From the NCBI GenBank assembly GCA_947396885.1, contig OX377204.1, positions 41,899,139 through 41,963,138 of the forward strand: a stretch of 64,000 nt of DNA, in the 5' to 3' direction. The DNA comes from Heligmosomoides polygyrus polygyrus. Its lineage: Eukaryota > Nematoda > Chromadorea > Rhabditida > Heligmosomidae. Positions 1-14,364 of this stretch are shown in pieces (the first letter of the stretch is position 1; each line of letters opens with the position of its first letter). The translations under genes were made by a program, and so were the position numbers. The notes under the pieces are model-generated. The model did not search any database. It had not been told where the DNA came from and was given only the letters and a program-made list of their open reading frames with translations.

Positions 1-1241
1 GTTAATGTTAATGTTAATGTTTATTACGTCGCGAAAGGCAGACGCGAGATAGAAATAGGACAGTACAAACAGACAAACAAACTTCAGAAAAAGGCACAAT
101 CGAACAAGAACTGGGTGTGGTCGATCTCCATGACTAGAGTCCGTCAAACTTAAGCAATATTTTTGATGCATACCGCTTGAACTGGGGTATAGAGTAAGCA
201 TTTGATAGGTTTTTCGTGATCCTTATGTAAGCGCTACCTGCTCTATGCGTAAAGAAAGAAGCGCGAACTGATGATCTCGGACAAGGCAAGGCTATTTTCA
301 TTATACCACCTCTAGTTCGGGAAGGCATCAAACTATATAATTTCATAATCACAGCCACACTAGGTTGGTGCAGAATTTTATGAACGAGACAAACACCAAA
401 CACCTTTCGTCGTGATACGAGGGATGGAGATCCAAATGTCTATTTCTGAACACTGCGTTGGGGATGTTGGAGTATTTGAAGCCTCCCATGCGAATAAATA
501 ATTTCCTAGTAAAATTATTTTGGACCTTCTCAATTCTGGAGATATCTTTCATCCTAGTTAACTAGTTACATGAGTTCGCACAATCCCTCGACTTCAACTC
601 CTAAATTCCTGCGAAGAGATAATGGAAACTTACTCTCGCAGAACTGGATGCTCCAACGATGGCCCTTTGTAAAAAGTTAGCTGGTCATCGAGAGAGCACT
701 CAAGATCTAAAAGCAGAAACATCACCGGAAGAATTTAACGGACGCAGGAGGAAGTTGAAGGGCGCAGAACTACTACAATTTGTACATGGTACACTTCAAG
801 CTTTCATGCTGGTGTATTTTGACTAGAGGGATCTTGGTCCGGCCGCCGCAGGGTTGCGTGAAAACTTTTCCAGTCCCTCCGGGCAGTGTGGCTGGGAGCT
901 CTTTGCCCGACCAACACAGCCTAACTTACTAGCCGTGCTGTACTTCAGCCAGAAACAGCAGCTATGAAGAGCTTATTCTCCTGACTTCAAAGCAGACCCT
1001 ATTCCTGCAGCGATGGGAAGGAATAGTGCGTGCGTAAATTGAGGCTAGAATGATGATCTGCGCCTACAACGCCCACACGCTAGCATCGGAAAACATTTGT
1101 CGAGAATCCGATAGCGTAAGCCAGGAGGATCAAGAACGACGTCGTATTAATAAATGAATCCGTTGACACGACTGCCTATGCTACCTACGAGTTCAGAGAG
1201 CAGCTGTTCCTCGCAACATGAGACAGCTGGGGAGCGTTGAA
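1..1241. other. Unassigned DNA left of the GT array
   Basis: I see no supportable gene here. The window opens with three GTTAAT units, too few to call a satellite and not the nematode telomere repeat TTAGGC. The short open frames have no recognisable domain and no convincing splice context. Confidence 0.5.
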
Positions 1242-1904
<663 letters not shown>

Positions 1905-2815
1905 ATTCAGAGCAACTTGTAATATCGTATCGGTGGCATCTTTCCATGTTTCGTCGACGGTTGTCACTTCGTTAACCGAATACGAGAAACAAAAGCTGCA
2001 GCGTTTTCCTTCAACCGCCACCACTTGATTCTCGGTGGACCGCATCGCTCGACATGCCTCAGCCTCGGAGGGGCGAACCTAAGAGTGCATATCAGCGGAC
2101 GGTGCTGTGTGGCGACAGTCTTACGGCACCACCTTCGCATCTGTAACCAGCTTTCGATCGCGATGCTTCACAAGGATGAAGTCGATCTGTGTCTTGGTGC
2201 TCCCGCTATAGAACGACACCAAATGGGAGTCACGCTTTCGAAATACGGTGTTCGTGATGATGAGGTTATGCGAGTCCGCATACTCAAGGATTCGCTCACC
2301 ATCAGCGTTACGTGCTCCATACCCAAAACCGCAGTGACAGCTGTGACCATTTTTCGCAGTCCCCACATGACCGTTGAGGTCACCTGCGATAACGACAGCG
2401 TCTTCTGACGGCAGCCCTGCTGTCTTTTCATCAAGCAGGGTCCAAAACTCATCCTTGGCTCTCTCAGAGCAGCTTGCCTGCGGAGCGTACGCAGAGAAGA
2501 AATGATACATACGCTGTTCAGCAGCGACTACGACCTTCATCAAGCGGTCATTAAAAGTTCCACGCTTACTATACGTCTCGAAAACGCGATTACACCAACT
2601 CCGCTGGTGGTCCTGGGACTGCCGCACAGAATGGCTTTGAAGCCTCGGCCTATGTCCCTCGACTTACAACAGGACCACCTCGTCTCCTGTACCGCACACA
2701 AGACGACTCGTCTTCGCTCCAGTGCTTCTGCCAACTCGCACGAGCGGCCCATCAACGTACCCACATTCAGCGTAGCTACGCGGGTCTTGCCTACGTTACG
2801 GGACTTTCAGACTAG
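1905..2815 (-). pseudogene. RTE-clade retrotransposon endonuclease remnant
   Basis: Read on the minus strand this is the 5' half of an RTE-type non-LTR retrotransposon ORF, the family often annotated as craniofacial development protein 2. Visible motifs include VATLNVGTLMGR at the N-terminus, LCAVQETRW (the catalytic glutamate motif), AGDLNGHVG, and IDFILV near the end. The pieces lie in at least two frames, so it is broken, and no reverse transcriptase follows. The known role is nicking target DNA for target-primed reverse transcription. It differs in sequence from the copy at 4.1-6.9 kb, so it represents another subfamily. Confidence 0.85.
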
Positions 2816-4139
2816 CTCAGTTGCTCCCCGATGCCGTCCTCGCATCAGGGACCCTCGCATACTTCTCACACTCGCCGGGCTTTGCGAGTGCGCGTCGGCT
2901 CCCGCGGACGCCGTAGCACTATCTCGAAAAACATGGAATGACATACACCCATACGATGTGACATTGGGTTGTTCGTAGGCCGGCCTGTCACAAGGGCCTG
3001 TCGCCTGCAATCGAATGTCCGTGTTCAGCTTAGCTCGCAAAGCGGAAGTTTCCAGCGGCACCACGTGGAGGAACGGACATCACCACCCCTCATCATACTA
3101 TCATACTATATTATTATCAGCTAGGGGATGAGTCACACTATCGATTGGCGATGAGTCATAAAATAGGGGAAACGGGGCACAAATTAAGGTAAGAAATTAG
3201 CGGAAAATACCCAGACACTTCTACGCGCCTGGCGACTCAGTAGACGAGCAGAACATGTGGGCGACCGTACCCGGGGCATTTAGATGACCATCGAGGAAAG
3301 GCCTTCACAGCAGGGGAGGCAATCGATATCGATCGATATTATCGATTTTTTGGGATGTCGTTCATGCGGCACGAAACTTCAGCGCTGGGGCTAATCGAGG
3401 TCCTGACGGTGGTTTTCTTCCAGATTTAACCGATCAGGGTGGGGAGGGGGTGGGAGACACGCGGGTACTATGGCCAAAGGAGTGCTCCACAACAGTCTGA
3501 GGACGAAGCCACTGATTAGCGCAAACAAATTACGTTTCTGAACTGTCTGAAGATAGTGCCGACGTTGAAGAGATGTTGAGGATGGAGGGAGGGAGAGCTG
3601 GACGGCTTCATATCGAAGAACTACTCACCTGAGAACTACTCAAAGTTCGAAAATATTAAGGTTTTCAAATACCTCTTTTTACTGCTAAGGTGCCGAGAAG
3701 GCTGCACAAGCAGAGCAGCTGCTTGAAGTGAGTGATCTTGGCTTAGTGACTTTCTGAGGTCGCGCGAAGCGCGCAATTGCAAGACACGCCGACAGGCGCG
3801 TCAGAGCACTTGTGTTTATATATCATTTTTATTATCTATAGTTTATATATAATTTACATTCAATTTATATACCCCTTCATGTGCCACCTCACCGCGGGTC
3901 GTGTATGGGCTGCTCTCCTGTATCCCTGGCCAGGAACATGTGAGCAACCAGACCACCGGTATGGCTCAAACAACTAAACCTGCGCCCCAGTCCTCCGTGC
4001 GCCGGAGGTGGACTTCTACGACGTCGGTTGCATCCACCTCCGGCGAGGGCCATCTAATCTCGGAGTTAAACCATCAGGACGTCATTGGAATTAGACTACC
4101 GGAAACTCTCTCCCACCACGACACGGAAACTGCCTATTC
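2816..4139. other. Spacer and possible 5' flank of the RTE copy
   Basis: No gene is recognised. The stretch from about 3880, including a proline/serine-rich reading near 3960-4060, may be the RTE element's own 5' region, but nothing fixes its start. A GATC/ATCG-rich palindromic patch lies near 3320-3350. Confidence 0.4.
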
Positions 4140-6935
4140 GTCTGCACTTAAAACTGTCGTTCGATCGCATCTGAGCAGGATCTTCGGACACTGCTTTACG
4201 GAAGCCGCAGCATCAAATACGACGTTATCGCCCTGTAGGAAACAAAAGGCAGAACGGAAACCATAAGAAGGACCGACCACAACGAGCTTCTCATTATAGG
4301 AGCAAAGGTGGACAGAGAGAATATTGGCGGAGTTGGATTTCTCGTCAATTCGACAGTGCACCACCTAGTAGACTCTTACAAGATCATCAGTCCGCGAGAA
4401 GATGTTCTTCGTCTGGAAACCAAAGATCAAGGAACCATCTCCATCGTAAATGGATATGCTCCAACATCTGCGGCCACAGATGAAGAAAAGGAGGAATTCT
4501 ACAAGCTGTTCGAAAGGACTGTCAACGACGAGAAGAGCTACTACAAAGTTGTCGTTGGCGACTTTAACGCTATCGTCGGTACGAATGATCACGACGAATG
4601 GAGGCTAGGACCACATGGAACTTCCTCAAGGAACGAAAACGGAGAGCGCCTGATAGACATCCTATCCGCGTGCCGTCTCTACCATGGAAATTCTATGTTT
4701 CAGAAGCCTTCAAACCGACGATGGACCTGGGAAAGCCCAAATGGAGAAAAACGTTCGGAGATCGACCATGTTCTTACAAACAGACGCTGGAGTCTGTTCG
4801 ACGTCTCGGTGCTGCCTTCATTTGACACCGGCTCGGATCACCGTCTTGTCCGTGCGAAGCTGACTCTCAAAAAGAGGATGTTCAAGCGTGACACTCATAA
4901 ACCGGCACCGGTGAGGATCCCCACATTTAAATCTGAGGAGTTGGAATATGCAATAAAGTCGTACGATTGGAATCTTCTTGAAAATCCATCGGAAGACTAC
5001 GACCTTCTCTCCAAAGGACTGTCGAAATGTGCTAGCAGCTCTTGCGGAGCCACATCACCGTCTGCTTCAAGACTCAACGCACATGCGATTAAACTCTTGG
5101 AGCAAAGAAGAGCTGTTAAACTGGATCCTAATGCTTCCCATCCGGAAAAAGTCACCATCTAGAAGGCCTGTCGAATTGCAGTGAAGGAGTCCATTCAAGC
5201 CGACAGAAGATTGAAGCTGTTAGAAGCCGCTGGGAAAGGTTCAAGCATAAAGCGCTGCAAACGAGATCTCTGCAATCAGAAGGCGATAATGTCAGCCCTT
5301 GTGGATAAAGATGGAACAACGCAAACGTCTCGAAGAGCGATAGAGGCCATCGTTCAAGAATTCTACACAGATCTGTTCCGTTCTTCCATCACTGTCCCGA
5401 AATGCTTGATGCCACCAGCTGAGGAAGAACCTCCCATTCTGGAATCAGAAGTTGCTCATGCCATCAGAAGGAAGCCGGGCACTGCTCCCGGACCGGACGG
5501 CATTTTTGCTCATCTCCTTCGTGCGGGTGGCAGTGCCCTCTGCTCACTTCTTGCCAAGCACTTCAACCACTACCTTCGACTTGGTAGGATTCCGGACTCA
5601 TGGAAGGAGTCGAAAACAGTTTTAATCTTCAAAAAGGTAAGCAGGAGGATATCAACAACTATCGACCCATCAGTCTTCTCTCGGTTGTGTACAAGATCTT
5701 CACCAAGATACTGCTTAACCGCATGGAGCGTTGCTTGGATGAATATCAGCCAGTGATGCAAGCAGGGTTTCGCAAGGATTTCTTCTGCATGGACCATATT
5801 CAGACTGTCTCACAGCTCATCGAGAGGAGCCGCGAATATCACCTCCCACTTGTCCTTGTCTTCGTGGATTACAGGAAAGCGTTCGACTCTGTGGAAATCA
5901 ACGCCGCTTTGAACGCACTTGTGCACGCTGGTATACCATCGCCCTACATCCGACTTTTCGACGAATGCTTCTCGAACACATCGACTACCATCCAGCTGTT
6001 CTATTGAAAGCTTAAGATTTCTATCGGGAAAGAAGTACGGCAGGGAGACACGATTTCTCCTAAGCTATTCACAGCGGCACTCCAGGATGCCATGAAAGAC
6101 TTGAACTGGGACGATAAAGGCTACCTTGTCGACGGTAAACGGATCAGCAACCTTCGCTTCGCCGACGATATTGTTCTCATCTCTACCAGCACGGCAGAAG
6201 TCGAGGAAATGCTGAACGAGCTCAATGTGGCAGGTATGAAGACTGGATTGGACATGAATATGTCCAAAACGCAATTTATGGTCAACCAGTGGTGTGACAC
6301 GGGACTCGTAAGGTTAAATGGAGTCGCTCTGCAACTGGTCGACTCCTACGTCTATCTGGGAAGAGAGCTGAACATGGATAACGACCTCGCTCCTGAAATC
6401 GCCCGCAGGAGACGCGCGGCATGAGCAGCCTTCAGTTCGATTCGCGAAGTCACCGATCAGGTCAAAGATCCCGGCCTCAGGGCTTCGATATTCAACGCCT
6501 CTGTACTGCCTGCGATGTGTTACGCGACGGAAACCTGGCCCGACAACAAAACAATCGCCAGAGCGATGCAAACTACGCATCGTGCACTGGAGAGATGTCT
6601 TCTAAGGACAAGCCTTCGTCAGCAATGGCAAGAAGGCCTACGAAGCTCGGAGCTACGGGAGAAGTCGCAATTAGCAGACCCGCTGCAGTACATGAAGAAG
6701 TCCAAATATCGCTGGGCCGGACACCTGCTTCGACGAAAGGAGTCTCCGTGTCACAGAATGGCTCCCGAGAGACCATAAGAGACCACTGGGACGACCGCCA
6801 ACGCGATGGGCAGACTCATTCTCAAGATCTTTCAGAGAGCAGAGTCTGCCTCACTGGATGCAAGCAGCCAGAAATCGAGCGGTCTGGAAGAGTTGTGGTT
6901 CCCGCTGAGAAGACCTCCAGCCGACAAAAGGACCA
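4140..6935 (+). pseudogene. RTE-clade non-LTR retrotransposon (endonuclease-RT), decayed
   Basis: Domains run in order. The endonuclease spans 4140-4870 with GGVGFLV, VVVGDFNAIVG, RSEIDHVLTNRRW and GSDHRLVRAKL. A linker follows, then reverse transcriptase from 5450: PGTAPGPDGIFAHLLR, INNYRPISLLSVVYKIFTK, VFVDYRKAFDSVE and the catalytic FADDIVLI at about 6155-6180. A C-terminal tail has RWAGHLLRR and, in another frame, RPPTRWADSF. It is dead: stops occur near 4147, 4237, 5160, 6005, 6422 and 6776, with a frame change near 5630 and another near 6776. The known mechanism is target-primed reverse transcription. No clear target duplication or 3' tail was identified, so the outer limits are approximate. 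Confidence 0.9.
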
Positions 6936-9900
6936 TCAAAGTATCAAAGTATTTATATTTAATTTATTTTCTTCGACCACTCTTCGTTCTGTGGAGAGAA
7001 AGTATAATAGTACCAATCTGTCTTCTTCATGCTCAACCAACCATATTGCTAGTGATCTCACCGCCGTCACATACAGCAACCTCCTCACTTTTACAAGCAG
7101 ACGTAATACGACTCACATCATCGTCATCGTCCACATCAGGTCTACATCCCGCGCCTCGAGTTCAAGTCAAGCTAACATTCCGAATGAGAGAACAGGCGAA
7201 TTTTGTTATAACAGATAAATTCCGCCGCTCTGAAGCGTGCGGCCGCAGCGACCTCGAGTGTTCACTGCCGACGGTGCATGTTGATCCCATCTTATTGTTA
7301 GGTGTTTAAGGGCCGACTGCCAATGGGGTGCAAAGCAGAGAACACTTATATCCATGAGGCTTTGTCGGGAAAGAGGACGGCATGAGGCATGAACTGTAGA
7401 CAGCGCATGTTGATCACATTTTAGGGCAGAAAACACCCACCATAGGGTTGCGCTACGTGCGAGTTTATCCAGGCTTACCCTTCAATCAGGCAGTCAATAT
7501 TGATAGATGTTATCCATTTTTGAGCGGAGCTATTGGTTTTCTCTCACACCTAACCGATTGGGGTGGGTGTTGCGTAATTACGATGGCCGGCGGAAGGGCT
7601 TCATAAGAGAGGGAGTTTCAATCAGGCAGTCAACCAGCATGGGAAATTTCGACCAGGCTTACTTCGCGAGTTGGGTTACCAAACTATTTCTAGCTGCCCA
7701 AGTCCTTCAATTTTCAACAGTGGAGTAGGACAGGTTAGCGACAAAAGTTTGTGCACCTGCGCTGGCTTCGGCTACGTATGCAACCACGTCCTCGGTCTCA
7801 ATTTTTGGTTTGAAGCCCTAAACGAAGCAGGTCTGCTGATGAACACTCTCAAGAGTGTTGTGCAGAGATGTAAGTGGTATTCAGCAAGACATCAATCAAT
7901 CTGCAGTAGGAGTAGGTTTCAACGTGTTCGACTTCGACGCTAGGGATGCGTCCTTACCCTACGTTGGTTGCCGCGTGCAGAGTTCCTATCCCCGGATTCG
8001 AACCCCAACCTCTTTTCTGCAAGTCCGCCATCCAATCGCTTGCTCCTCGCTGATGAGCGGCGCACCTCAATGTTCAACTTCCGTTACTGCACCGCTAACA
8101 AGAAAATTGTGAGATCGTTGTAATTCCGCTACTGCTCCAATCCCATGCCTGTTGCAGGTTAGATTCTTACCACGACATGGTAGGTTCAGACGTCGACTTT
8201 GCTTTCTCGGCCCGCACGGAAGTGATACGGTTTTTTGCAATTTTTGACCTACCTAAATGTCCGCAGGAAATTTGAAAACCACTGCGGTGCTTCCCAGAAA
8301 ATCCCCTACAACCATCAGGTCACTTCTAAAATTGCCATTTCGTTAGCCTCCCTTGTTAGTCTTGAGTAGTGTTGCAGCGAAAACGGGTTTGATTCGCCTT
8401 AGGAAAAGGGCTTCTACCGCTTTTCATCGGATTTACGTTTCATAACCATTATGTTTCTTCACTTCTGTAACGGCCTAACGGCAAGGCAGGTATGAGCTCT
8501 TAAGGCAAGAACCCGAACAAACACGTGACTTGGGAAAATGTGGCCGAGATTGAAAGTTGCTTCCTTGTGTGAAGGAACATTTCTGGAACTGTTACATGTA
8601 GTGGCATCTCGTATGCGTTCACGTACGCACACCCAATCTGACGACTTCGGCTTCTTTAGCCTACAGCTTCTCGCGCCTTAATCGTTCCGTTGTTGTACTT
8701 GAGGTAGAAATACAAAACGGAGTTTTCGCCGTAGTATACCGGAAGCAAAAGTGATGTTTTCAATTCTATACCTGGTATGCCAGTCGGAACGGCATGGTGC
8801 GACACTGTAGTTCATGTGTTGTAGCACGTCGGCCCCAATGGCCATGCTGGGTGGCACCACTGACCTCAGAAGGCGGTACCTAAGACCCCAATCCGGATTT
8901 TCCTGTCTTGTGACTCCCACCCATCCTACCCACGTCGAGGAGGATGTTCGAGAAAGCGAGTTCCATATGTTAGCACCCTACCGTAGTGCGCTCCCACCTG
9001 GATGGAGGAAGCTACCTAGAATTTGGGTCACATAACCTTTAGATAAGGGTAGGTGTAGATTGGTATTTGCACTCTTAGTTGGCCTGCAATTTTATTTACT
9101 TATTTAGAACAATGGTGTCCGCTATTCCTTTCGGGATTAAGGCTCACTTCTGTGAGTTATTATTTAGTCATCAACACGGAAAGGACTCCTGTGGCGGACA
9201 ACGACGCAAGAAATATTCGGCTTTAACGACGAAGCGCATTTAGCATTGATCAGCATCTATTGTACGACTTACAACTGTTCTTGTTGCTAGTATTGACAAG
9301 CGTTAACTATAGTTCTATCGTTAAGGCTCCTCACATGGTGGAATAATAGCTCGTTGTTCGCTGGATCGGGTCTGAATGTGGTTCCCAGGCAATTGTATGT
9401 CTGTCAGTATTGTACTCCTAGACTTTTTGATATAATGTAATACACCAGAAAGCACGTTACTCATGGAAAAGGATGGACCACGGAATGGATTAATCACCAA
9501 AGTTGCCGTGTCATACGTGAAACTCCGAGAGGCACCCGTTAATTGGCGTATGGAGCATGGATTTTAGTGTTCCCATCGAGGACAGGGGCGACAACGCGGT
9601 ATTCGAGGATATCGCGAAGTTAGTGAAGGCCCACTCAGAAGGAGGTCGGGTGGTAACAGCTTGAACTATATCGAACCTATCGAAGTAAATTTCCATGACG
9701 GGGTTGTGGAAAACTCTCGATTCCACATTTGGAAAATTCGCAGGATCAGATCAAATGATGCCAACAGCACGTAATATGATAGTTGGTGGAAGGAAGTACA
9801 TGGAAGGCGGATCGGAGAAGGAGGCACATGTTGAAAAGTCGAGCTACTTAGTCGTGATAAGGCGATTTTTGGTGATCTAATCTCCGATTATCGTGGGAGC

Positions 9901-10784
9901 GAAATGGCAGCGTGAATACAGTGGGGCCATATAAAGTTAGGGTGATCTCTACTCTTCTGGTCTGCAGGTTTTGTTCTTGGGGCCGCTGGATGAGTCAGTG
10001 TCGGAGGGTTGGCCTCAATGACTAACCTATCGCAGAGGAACCAGTGCATCTTGCAGTGAAGACCCAGTAGAGTTTTGGCGCAGAATACTCTTTATGGAAG
10101 ACGTTCAGGGTTTTATTCCAAAAGCAGTTCATCAGTCGCGGAAAGGTCAGTGGGGGCGCTTTTAGCGACGTTCCGTCCTCGCCACCCTGCTCCATATCGA
10201 GTAGTGGCCCGTATTTTTGTCGTTTCTTCTCTATTCATTGTTGTATCGTCTTTTACATTTGTATGAATATAGAGCATTTTTTGTTTACCCTGTCCCTGGT
10301 ATTAGAAACTATAATAGTTGCAGTGATACTCGGCTCACATCGACCAACACTCTAATTCTTCTCACATCTCAGCCTTAAACTTTCACTTTTTTACTTTCAT
10401 AATGTTATTCTCAATATCATAGTGAACTACAAAACAGCCCCTACGTGGAGCTTGTCTCTTCGCTCTGAACACGATCTAACAGCTCTCCGACTCAATTGAT
10501 CTCTTTAGCCCTCATTTTGAGAGCACCGAAATTCTCAAGAACGGTGACCTCGATACGGCAAAGATGAATATGCAACAAGCAAAAACTCCTGCGAGGAACC
10601 ACATCTATTGGATATGCCAACTTATGTCGACTTCTGTTGCTTGTCGATATCGCATAGCCGCGAAAAAAGTTCTGTGAAAATGATAGCAGCTGGTACATAG
10701 TTACACCAGAGTCATACTCTTAATCTCTCACATGTTAATAAATGTTCGACTATAGGTAGGTTCTGTGCATAAAGAATAAAGGTT
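6936..10784. other. Unassigned DNA, weak local repeats
   Basis: No gene is supported. A 'tcaatcaggcagtcaa' motif recurs at 7481 and 7619, and 7530-7600 resembles 3410-3475 ('taaccgat..gggtgg' followed by 'gatggcc'), suggesting an unnamed dispersed repeat. A tRNA-like patch inside is listed separately. Confidence 0.4.
7975..8068 (-). repeat. tRNA-like (SINE-type) fragment with B box
   Basis: The minus strand contains GGGGTTCGAATCCGGGG, a good pol III B box in a T-arm-like context, but no clean cloverleaf or anticodon loop. A degenerate relative in the same sense lies near 21255-21350, sharing the GGGTTTGAATTCG and GCAGAACTCT segments. I read it as a tRNA-derived repeat and not as a working tRNA gene. 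Confidence 0.4.
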
Positions 10785-10935
10785 GGCATTAATCAAGTAA
10801 TGTCGAGAGATGCCACGCATGCCGGACATACGGAAACCTTGGTTGTCCTAAGCGGGACACCAACTAACGATAGGAAACTCGATTTGGGTGCGCGCGACAA
10901 CCAGAGCCGCCTCCGATTGCGCTGCCGTGCGCTTA
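10785..10935 (-). repeat. SINE-1 copy, degenerate
   Basis: The tRNA-like head lies at the right end: the sequence near 10885-10930 matches the other heads (GCGCAATCGGAGGCGGC on the minus strand). The body at 10800-10830 retains 'gccacgcat'. It is a diverged copy of the SINE-1 family defined at 16936-17254. Confidence 0.5.
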
Positions 10936-12459
10936 ATTCTGAATTCGGATAGCCGCTCAAGTTTGAAGGCGAAGGTAGCCTTACCGGAAACGTTTAGATG
11001 AATATCCTCTTCAATGGAGCACTGGATGAGGAATCGCTGTAGGGTGAAAGGAGGCGCGAAGTTTGGGTAACCGATACTGTGGACGAAACCTTTGCGCTCA
11101 GGCAGATGTTCGATCGGCGTTTCCTTCCTAAACAGTCTCTCTTCGGTTGACTCCTGGCAACGCGATTCATCATGCAGATACTAACGAGGAGACCACCTAC
11201 ACATGTTCAATGACGCGTGGAAATTATTTCACCGGCACTGGGTTCCAGTTGCAGGTACTGCTCTATGCAGAATTGAAATCTTTAAGAGCCTCTAGTGCTC
11301 AGTAAAATAATTCCGCTGTCCATGTCATTTGTGTCCAGTTTGATGCACTAGCGCGGATTTCACCCACTTCTGTGTACTTTTGTGCCAATTCGCGTTATTG
11401 CTCTATGTGTAAAATTATATAAACTCTTTGGCTTCTGCCTTGAAACCTGACGTTCCCGACCTGCTAGTTCGATGCAGTAGTGGCTATGCCGCCCTCACGA
11501 TGGATGGTGTCGACAAAAGTACATCCAGTAACCCTTACGATAGTGACTACGCTACATAATCCAGCTGCACGTAATGCTTTTAAAAGAAAAGCTAATGAGA
11601 AATGGGCACGAACCAGGACGAATATAAAGCTCTAAAACCAACGCCGCTACCGCTGTCGTCGCTTGTGAACGAGGCTGTCACGATATTCGAGTCCGAAAGA
11701 AATGAACGGTTGCGGTGCATTCCAGACAGCCTGTAGTTGGAAGCATTTACAAGTTTACTACAACATTCATAAGGTAGGGTTAACTCACTTAGCCAAAGTC
11801 ACTCCACCGCTGCCTGATCCGTCAAATATCTCCAGAAAGTCATGAGATTCTTCGGTTTCGATGTGCTCAACTGTGACTAAAACTCTTTGCTCAGGACGTA
11901 ACTAAAGAGGGTTTGAAGATGTCGTTGATGAGAGAATTAATTGAAAGGGATTCACCACCTCTATGAAATAGTTCACTGAGATGTCATCTGAATAGGCGTT
12001 TGGGTATCCAGGACTTTGAAACTCCCCCGAACTCGATGTGAGAATAATCGGCTGGAATCTGAGAATGAGGCATTAAAGGAATGATGAGAGGAGCTGTGCA
12101 TAGAATCCAAAGTGATTTGCTGTCACACTTTTTTCGTGGTGTTCAGGTACATTACAGCTGTTAGTAGCAGTATTTCAAGAAGTTGGCAGAGGCCTATCTG
12201 TGTGTTTCTTAAACAAAATCATGTGGTAGAGATGATGATGACTGCATCAGCCAACTTCTTACTAATAGTCATTCACCTAGTTAGACCTTCAGCTTACCGA
12301 GGAACTAGTAAGTTCGAGAAGAGAGAATCACATCGTATTTGTTCTACAAGATCGTTGTGTAATTCGCTCATTTAACCGCTGGCGAACCGCTGTCCAGTTC
12401 GGTAGTGAAATTTATGCCATTTTCAAGGAGGCAATGAAAACAACCGTGGCGCTTCCAAT
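10936..12459. other. Unassigned DNA
   Basis: I see no gene, RNA or clear repeat in this stretch. Only short open frames without domains are present. Confidence 0.4.
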
Positions 12460-12478
12460 CAGGGGTGTGTATTTAACG
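12460..12478 (+). repeat. hAT-like terminal inverted repeat, left candidate
   Basis: The sequence starts CAGGGGTGTG and continues TATTTAACG. CAGGGGTG is a typical hAT terminus. The reverse complement of 18781-18799 reads CAGGGGTGTGCGCTTAACG, matching 16 of 19 positions. No matching 8-bp target duplication flanks the two ends, so pairing them is an inference. Confidence 0.45.
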
Positions 12479-12780
12479 CCTAATGATTTACTGGAATATG
12501 AATTCCAATTTTTCTGGAAAATGCAACGACTTTTTCATGCAAATTCTTGATTCTATCTATCCAATGTAGAAGGAAACCTACTACCAATCTCAGTTTAGAA
12601 TTGATTGCATCTATCTTCTTCGATAATTTGCTATTAGCGTTCGTGGTCCACATCTTCATTAAAACATCCATAACTACATTAGTACTCTGCTGCATCCCAA
12701 GCAATCGCAAACAAGCTGTAGAAGTATGAAGAAGTAGAATATCTGAATATTGCGACAGCTTTGGATCCATGTTTCAAAGT

Positions 12781-13740
12781 ATTAGGCTGACGCAAAATTA
12801 ATCGTCGAAACGGACCGCTTACTTCAAACTGCTATATCTCAGCTTAAACACAACTTTATTATTCGATGTAAAAAACACCAGAATCTATACGACTTTGTAA
12901 ACGAAAGGGTAGTGGACCTAATCCTTTACAATAAAAAACGAGATCACAGGAATTAACGAAATCAAGGAGGGCACATTCAACATCGGCCAAATTAGTGAAT
13001 TGTCAGGAAAATATGATGGGTGAGGGAGAACTTCGATGCCTAAATTGGTTAATTTTCGCCGAGTGATTTGTGAGGTATGTGGCCTTACGCTGTCCTGCAA
13101 CAGAAGCGGCCCTCCTATATTCGCCACTGCTGGCCCCAATTTTTTCTACTTCTCATACATTTGGTTTAAATCACACCAGCAAGACTCTGCTGTGACTGCC
13201 TGACCAGGTTGGAAAAAGCTGTGATGGATTACACTTTTACAACACCACCACATGGAAAGCATAGTTTTCTTATCTACCAAGACAAATCCCCGTTTCCTGT
13301 TATCGCAATGAACCCATTTTTCATATATAGTTATAAAACGGCTTAGAAAAGGCTCATTTTAAAGCGAACTAGCAGTTGAAGCAAGTGTTGAAACGTGCCA
13401 GACGCTGCTCATGGGTCAGCTCATGAGGCAATCGCTACGACATCTTCTTTACCTCTTCGATTCTCGCCAAATGTCTCCCTATCGTAATATGATGAACGCC
13501 AAGGTCATCTGCTAACGCTCATGTGTTCGTCTCCGGATTCGCTTTGACGGCTCTCCTCAAAACTTCATCTTCAAGCGACGACCTGCGCCCGCGACCCTGT
13601 TTTTCTTCGAGATCAAAGTCTCCAGGAGCACATTTTTCGAAGAAAAGCCTCATCTTTCTTTCACAAGGACAGTCCATCCCAAAAGCGCCGCTAAGGTTAT
13701 GGAATGCCTCCGCCAAGAATGTCCCGTTTTGAATTCGTGA
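12781..13740 (-). pseudogene. Mariner-type transposase remnant
   Basis: On the minus strand an N-terminal helix-turn-helix part is readable at 13519-13740 (FFEKCAPGDFDLEEKQGRGR, DEVLRRAVKANPETNT). A C-terminal catalytic part lies at 12918-13139, with LQDSVRPHTSQ in place of the usual HDNARPH and VLPHPSYFPD in place of PHPPYSPD. Several stops and frame changes separate them, so it is inactive. The left edge at 12783 (TTAGGCTGACGC, preceded by TA) resembles a mariner inverted repeat, but I could not find the matching right end, so this copy is probably truncated. The family cuts and pastes at TA using a DD34D catalytic triad. Confidence 0.75.
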
Positions 13741-14364
13741 AGCATGATGACTCGATCTGCCGATTTATGATTTTACGGAACCGCGGAAAAGGTAGTCAAT
13801 AAAAATTAGAGCACCCATATGTTCTTCGAAAGAGCAATGAAAAACCTACCGAAGCATACGTGGCCTTCCCGGAAACGGAAAGATTTAGGACTAAAAGCTT
13901 ATTTAATTATAGATACCTCGAAGCGGAGATTAATTTTACGACAGCCTAATACTTCTACTCCGTTTTCTGCAACTTGTGCACAATACAATTTCTCAAAGTA
14001 CTCCTTTAGTGTTCTCGTGTTCTGCGTTATGTTCGGATCTCGAAGCTGGCAACAACGTCTTAATGAAATTTTCCCCAATGGAGACGATCCCACGTGCGCT
14101 ACATTATACTGCGCGTCTATTTCTTCGGATGACCCTTTCCAAAAAAATTTCGAGATAAACTATCTGACCTTGATTACTCAGATCTGGTGCAGATGTCTAA
14201 GAATTTCAATTGCAAAAAAAGAGTTCTGGCCGCGATAAGCGACAGGAGAGTATTCATCGTGGTGTTCGATTCCTTCGGAGATTTCGACATTTATTTCCAT
14301 TTATAACACCTTCATAGCATTATTTAAGGAAAGGGAACTTTGAAATCAAATGCTGATTTTTTCA

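Noticed and set aside
1..21. GTTAAT repeats at the window start as a telomere or satellite
   Set aside because: Only three units, and not the nematode telomere repeat TTAGGC.
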